DNA from: an uncultured Bacilli bacterium
GTDB taxonomy: Bacteria; Bacillota_I; Bacilli_A; RF39; UBA660
Length of the DNA: 9,443 nt
Reading direction: 5' to 3'
Assembly: GCA_934096945.1 (NCBI GenBank)
Contig: CAKOND010000023.1
Location: forward strand, 1 to 9,443
Positions 6,362 to 9,443 of this stretch are shown here, in pieces. The position numbers were made by a program, and so were the translations under genes. The number at the start of each line of letters is the position of its first letter. Within the stretch, counting starts at the first letter, position 1. The notes beneath the pieces are model-generated. The model did no database searches and was not told the origin of the DNA. It worked only from the letters and a program-made list of their open reading frames with translations.

Positions 6362-6736
6362 ATGTTACCAAGCAGAATGTTTTTTGATGATATGTTAAGT
6401 GATTTAGAAAAGGAAAGTAAGATGAAATGTGATATCTTTGAAAAAGATAACAAAGTCTTTATAGAAATGGATGTTCCAGGATATGACAAAAAAGATATAA
6501 AAGTAGAATGTAATAAAGGAAATATTGTTGTTAAAGCTGAACATCATGAAAAACATGAAGACAATAAAAAATATCTTCATAGAGAAAGAAAAATGTATGG
6601 CAGACTTGAAAGAAGTTTCCATTTAGATGATGTTGATGAAGATACTATGGAAGCCGAATTTAAAGATGGTATTTTAACTATTAGTGTTTCTAAAGTAGAT
6701 GAAGATAAAAATAAAAAATATATTGAAATAAAATAA
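6362..6736 (+). CDS. Small heat-shock protein, Hsp20/alpha-crystallin family
   Basis: This is an ATP-independent cytoplasmic chaperone that binds unfolding proteins and passes them to the DnaK/GroEL systems. The 124-residue product has a short N-terminal arm starting MLPSRMFFDD, an alpha-crystallin domain (about 21-112) with MDVPGYDKKDIKVE and the conserved late signature EFKDGILTISV, and a C-terminal I-x-I motif (IEI, 121-123) that normally links dimers into oligomers. The N-terminal arm is short for the family. ATG 6362 is preferred because AAAGGA lies about 11 bases before it; the ATGs at 6350 and 6353 lie within or against that site. The gene is a monocistronic unit with CIRCE, promoter and terminator. 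Confidence 0.95.
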   Translation: MLPSRMFFDDMLSDLEKESKMKCDIFEKDNKVFIEMDVPGYDKKDIKVECNKGNIVVKAEHHEKHEDNKKYLHRERKMYGRLERSFHLDDVDEDTMEAEFKDGILTISVSKVDEDKNKKYIEIK

Positions 6737-6740
6737 ATAA

Positions 6741-6768
6741 AAAAGTGCACTTAATGGTGCATTTTTTT
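6741..6768 (+). terminator. Terminator of the Hsp20 gene
   Basis: GTGCAC (6745-6750) pairs with GTGCAT (6757-6762), with one G-U pair. The stem is extended by A-T pairs on the outside and is followed by seven T residues. Confidence 0.88.
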
Positions 6769-6831
6769 AATAATAAATTTTGTAATATTTTGTCGGTTTA
6801 TTAGAAGTTTTGATATCATTTGTCGAAAGTA

Positions 6832-6859
6832 TTGAAAGACTTAAAAATATCTGTATAAT
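6832..6859 (+). promoter_or_regulatory. Promoter of the Rpn-family gene
   Basis: TTGAAA (6832-6837) and a perfect TATAAT (6854-6859) are 16 bp apart, with a start predicted near 6866. The initial transcribed region (AATAACATC) closely resembles that of the truncated ATPase gene at 2988-2999. Confidence 0.75.
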
Positions 6860-6882
6860 AACATCTTTGAAAGGAGCAATTT

Positions 6883-7731
6883 ATGAATACAACTAAAAGA
6901 GAATTTGTACTTCTAACTGATAAATTTGCCAAAATACTTTTTAATACTAAAGTTGGACAAAAATATTTAACTAAACTTATAAGTTTAATTATTGATACAC
7001 CAGTTGAACTCCTTGGTCAAAATTTTATTCCATTAAATCCACATATTTCAGTACATCCAGATGTTGTAAGTAGTGAAGCGGATTTAGTATACGAAAATGG
7101 TGATATTTTTGTTAATTTAGAAATTAATTTTCATGATAGTTATAAGTTAAATAATAAAAATCAAATTTATTTGCATCAATTAATATTAAGACAAGTATCT
7201 TCTGATAAAGAATATACTAATATTAAAAAAGTTTATCAGATTAATCTAAATGGTTATGATGAATTTAAATGTAATGAGTTTATATATCGTAGTAAAGTTA
7301 TCGAAGAAAAGTATAATATTGAAAGATATGACAATTTAGAAATTATTGATATTAACCTTTACAAACTTTATGAAATGGATTATAATTTAGTTATGGAAGG
7401 CACAGATGAACTCAAGAAATTGTTATATCTGTTTGTATGTGATGATAATGATTTGTTGGTTCGTTTGTATGAAGGTGATAGGTTCATGAAGAAAGTTTTA
7501 AAAGAAGCTAATCGTTTAAAAGTAAATATTGATGACCTTTTACTTTATGACAAAGAAGAGATAAAACGTGATGTGTATGAAGCTGGAGTAAAAAGAAGGA
7601 ATTCAATTGAAATAGCCATTAGTCTTGTAAAAAATACTAATTTACCATTACAAGTAATAGCTGATAATACTGATTTGGCATTGTATGAAGTTGAGAAACT
7701 AAAAAAACAAATTGATGAAGGAGAAATTTAA
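6883..7731 (+). CDS. Rpn-family recombination-promoting nuclease / PD-(D/E)XK transposase-like protein
   Basis: The 282-residue protein matches the PD-(D/E)XK superfamily group annotated as Rpn or PDDEXK-family putative transposase. E. coli Rpn proteins are DNA endonucleases that raise RecA-independent recombination. The N-terminus has the usual LLTDKFAKILFN stretch (10-21). The catalytic core is visible as D67 in SEADLVYENGD, followed by the strand FVNLEINF (76-83). E80-x-N82 stands where the family has E-x-Q or E-x-K. LHQLILRQ (97-104) is the expected helix after the core. The C-terminus (about 243-280) has a small helical repeat (LPLQVIADNTDLALYEVEKLK) like the tail seen on many family members. 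AAGGAG six bases before ATG 6883 fixes the start. It is a single-gene unit with promoter and terminator, and no inverted repeats of a transposon are visible around it. Confidence 0.85.
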   Translation: MNTTKREFVLLTDKFAKILFNTKVGQKYLTKLISLIIDTPVELLGQNFIPLNPHISVHPDVVSSEADLVYENGDIFVNLEINFHDSYKLNNKNQIYLHQLILRQVSSDKEYTNIKKVYQINLNGYDEFKCNEFIYRSKVIEEKYNIERYDNLEIIDINLYKLYEMDYNLVMEGTDELKKLLYLFVCDDNDLLVRLYEGDRFMKKVLKEANRLKVNIDDLLLYDKEEIKRDVYEAGVKRRNSIEIAISLVKNTNLPLQVIADNTDLALYEVEKLKKQIDEGEI

Positions 7732-7761
7732 TATAGGTTTTAAAATACCTATATTTTTTTT
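7730..7761 (+). terminator. Terminator of the Rpn-family gene
   Basis: AATATAGGT (7730-7738) pairs perfectly with ACCTATATT (7747-7755) around an 8-base loop and runs into eight T residues. The stem begins within the stop codon. Confidence 0.9.
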
Positions 7762-7797
7762 GAAAGATATGATAGAATAAAAATGAGGTTATTGAAT

Positions 7798-8025
7798 ATG
7801 GATGAACTAAAAAAATATGGCGATAATATTGTTATCAATGATTATGAAATTAACGTGTTAAGTAAATGTAATATTGATGTAACTAAATGTAAAACAATAG
7901 CAGAAATCTTACTTCTTATTGATAGATATTTAGATGATGCTGATTTAGAAGATGAAGAGTATGAAGAAATAGATTTTGTGGCAAATAATTTGAGTGAAAG
8001 ATTATATTATATGGGGAATAAATAA
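7798..8025 (+). CDS. Small acidic protein of unknown function
   Basis: This is a 75-residue cytoplasmic protein (MDELKKYGDN ... LYYMGNK) with no signal peptide or membrane helix. The middle is predicted helical (TIAEILLLIDRYL), followed by a very acidic stretch (DDADLEDEEYEEID) and another helix. Two cysteines (in SKCNID and TKCKT) lie seven residues apart. I do not recognise the family. ATG 7798 is preferred over the in-frame ATG at 7783 because TGAGG sits nine bases ahead of 7798 and nothing precedes 7783. An extended -10-like TGATAGAAT (7770-7778) would start transcription close to 7785, which also favours the later start. The next, broken gene begins 1 base after the stop, so the two form a pair. 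Confidence 0.7.
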   Translation: MDELKKYGDNIVINDYEINVLSKCNIDVTKCKTIAEILLLIDRYLDDADLEDEEYEEIDFVANNLSERLYYMGNK

Positions 8026-8026
8026 T

Positions 8027-8374
8027 ATGAAAAAGAATAAAAAGAGATTATTAATTAGTATTTTAGTTTTATTTGTGTTTTGTACTTGCCTATATTATTA
8101 TAAATGAAAATAAAAATAAAGAGGAAAAAAATATTTTGGTATAGAAAGTATTAGAACGTTAAATAATATTAATATAAAAGTTGCATCATTGTTAGATTTA
8201 CCTGGTGATGGTTCAACTTATAAATATTATGATAAGAATTTAAAAACAATAGATGATAATTTATATGTTTCTGAATGTAACAATGATTATTGTGATGTAT
8301 ATAAAAGTTTATATGAACATTATTTATATAAAGATGGTAAGAAACATGTAGATTTTATAAAAATAAAATATTAA
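8027..8374 (+). pseudogene. Frameshifted gene for a small membrane-anchored protein
   Basis: ATG 8027 opens a short frame (MKKNKKRLLISILVLFVF, a basic N-terminus plus hydrophobic helix) that stops at 8105. The next frame gives a smooth continuation of the helix and a charged linker (LAYIIINENKNKEEK, ending near 8128). From about 8129 the first frame resumes and stays open to TAA 8372 (KYFGIESIRTLN ... HVDFIKIKY). Together these make a plausible protein of about 115 residues: one membrane anchor and an external domain with two cysteines (ECNNDYC). The breaks fall near a T run (8070-8074) and an A7 run (8125-8131), so two compensating single-base indels explain the pattern. Sequencing or assembly error, recent decay or slippage cannot be told apart here. 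GGGGA about ten bases upstream, within the end of the preceding gene, would give coupled translation. Confidence 0.6.
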
Positions 8375-8478
8375 AATAAAATGTTGTCCGATTTGAAATA
8401 GTGGCTTTTTTTTGGTTTAAAATTAGTATATAGTAAGGAGAATATCCAGTGTGATATTGTTAAAGATGGAGATAACAT

Positions 8479-9443
8479 ATGAAGAAAGTAGTTAAGAAAA
8501 TAGCATTGTTATTAATAGTTTTTGGTATTGGAGTAGGAGTAACATTGTTATATACAAATAATAAATATAAAGTTTATGAGGAAGAGAAATCTAAACAAAT
8601 AAAAAAACATGTAGATACAATATCAATGATGCTTGAAACAGAAGCTGGTAGTGGAAATTATGAAATGACAACATCTAGTAGCTGGCCAACAGATGGTTAT
8701 GTTTTTAATACAGAATTATCAAAGTGTGAAAATGGTGGAGAACTTTCATGGGATAACACAACTAAACAAGTACTTATGAGTGGAAATGTATCAGATAAGT
8801 GTTATGTATATTTTGACAAATATAATCCCATAACTATAAATAATTATTCTATAACATCAAATGGAAATTCAATTACTATAACAATTGATGCAACAGCTGG
8901 AACAGGAACGATAGCAAAATATTTATATTCAAAAGATAATGGTGTTTCTTATGTGCAAAGTGCAAATAATACATATACTTTTACTGGATTAAATAATGGA
9001 ACTTATAATATAAAAGCCTATGTACAAGATTCAAATGGCAAAAATAGTGAAATAATTTCTAAAACAATTGAAATAACTTCAATTATCTTGGCAGATTATG
9101 TAAAGTCACTATATACAGGAACGCAAGGGGAAAATAATATTTATTATCATGATAGTACACTAACAAATGGAGCAGGTGACAATAGTTATAGATATGCCGG
9201 AGCAAATCCAAATAATTATGTATGCTTTGGTTCAAAAACAAGTCCATGTCCAACAGATAACTTGTATAGAATAATTGGAGTATTTGGGGATAAAGTAAAA
9301 TTAATTAAATATGATTATGCAAATAGTAATCTACTTGGAACAGATGGAGATTATCAAGGAACACTTACACCAAATGCATCATATTATAAGGGAAGTTTAA
9401 CAACAATAGATACATATTCTTGGAATTATAAAAATAATACTAG
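8479..9443 (+). CDS. Membrane-anchored surface protein with fibronectin-III-like domain (3' partial)
   Basis: The frame is open from ATG 8479 to the window edge, giving 321 residues and then two bases of the next codon. GGAG seven bases upstream fixes the start, and an in-frame stop lies directly before it. Residues 1-7 are basic and 8-25 form one hydrophobic helix, a signal anchor with no lipobox or prepilin site. A charged helix (about 28-55) leads into an external region with cysteines at 83 and 107. A beta-rich fibronectin-III-like segment (about 115-200) has SITITIDATAGTG, TYTFTGLNNGTYNIKAYVQD and a repeated K-T-I-E-I-T edge. The third region (about 201-321) contains ADYVKSLYTG, SYRYAGANPNNYVCFG (Cys249), a second Cys257 and NLYRIIGVFGDKVKLIKYDY. 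It is rich in Asn, Thr and Tyr, as secreted proteins of AT-rich Bacillota often are. I know this layout only as uncharacterised surface proteins; function is unknown. No strong promoter is visible in the 104 bases upstream. Confidence 0.8.
   Translation, partial: MKKVVKKIALLLIVFGIGVGVTLLYTNNKYKVYEEEKSKQIKKHVDTISMMLETEAGSGNYEMTTSSSWPTDGYVFNTELSKCENGGELSWDNTTKQVLMSGNVSDKCYVYFDKYNPITINNYSITSNGNSITITIDATAGTGTIAKYLYSKDNGVSYVQSANNTYTFTGLNNGTYNIKAYVQDSNGKNSEIISKTIEITSIILADYVKSLYTGTQGENNIYYHDSTLTNGAGDNSYRYAGANPNNYVCFGSKTSPCPTDNLYRIIGVFGDKVKLIKYDYANSNLLGTDGDYQGTLTPNASYYKGSLTTIDTYSWNYKNNT

Noticed and set aside
6789..6825. TTTGTCG repeated at 6789-6795 and 6819-6825
   Set aside because: Seven-base matches 30 bp apart are weak evidence; neither transposon ends nor an operator symmetry accompany them.
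8027..8110. Rescue of the broken membrane-protein gene by reading TGA as Trp (Mycoplasma code)
   Set aside because: A TAA stop follows two codons later in the same frame, and the intact genes use TGG for Trp with no internal TGA.
8375..8418. Terminator before the surface-protein gene, suggested by the T8 run at 8406-8413
   Set aside because: The sequence ahead of the T run forms only about three base pairs, too weak to call.
1..9443. CRISPR array, riboswitch, replication origin or complete insertion sequence
   Set aside because: No regularly spaced repeats beyond the twin 19-bp copies, no recognisable aptamer, no DnaA-box cluster, and no full transposase with flanking inverted repeats were seen.

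Overview
This is an AT-rich window using the standard stop codons: TGG encodes Trp and no long reading frame contains an in-frame TGA. Short Shine-Dalgarno-led genes, TTGACA/TATAAT-type promoters, Rho-independent terminators, a CIRCE heat-shock operator and an MnmM (YtqB) family tRNA methyltransferase all point to a low-GC Bacillota. My inference is an uncultured gut-type member of Bacilli. No phylogenetic marker in the window settles this.

Layout. (1) 1-2903: the 3' part of an MMPL/RND transporter gene, read in frame into a signal-peptide-bearing, coiled-coil (YhgE/Pip-like) extracytoplasmic protein, then a perfect terminator. (2) 2922-3501: two direct 19-bp repeats, a promoter, and a 146-residue AAA/DUF4143-type ATPase that keeps its N- and C-terminal ends but lacks the middle, then a hairpin shared with the converging gene. 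(3) 3521-4335, minus strand: an MnmM-type methyltransferase with an unusual N-terminal extension and its own promoter. (4) 4378-4625: a decayed gene tail. (5) 4624-4781, minus strand: tRNA-His with promoter and terminator. (6) 4832-6200, plus strand: a nitroreductase-family gene and a cation-diffusion-facilitator-like gene, 7 bp apart and probably one operon. (7) 6223-6768: a self-contained heat-shock unit with CIRCE operator, consensus promoter, structured leader, Hsp20 and terminator. (8) 6832-7761: an Rpn/PD-(D/E)XK nuclease-family gene with promoter and terminator. (9) 7798-8374: a small acidic protein followed immediately by a frameshifted small membrane-anchored protein gene. (10) 8479 to the window end: the start of a membrane-anchored surface protein with paired cysteines and a fibronectin-III-like domain, cut by the window edge.

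Most of the window is a patchwork of single-gene or two-gene transcription units. The most noteworthy points are the in-frame transporter/coiled-coil fusion, the internally deleted ATPase, direct HrcA-type control of a lone Hsp20, non-canonical metal-site residues in the CDF protein, and the surface protein at the right end. I see no CRISPR array, no complete insertion sequence, and no clearly recognisable new defence system.
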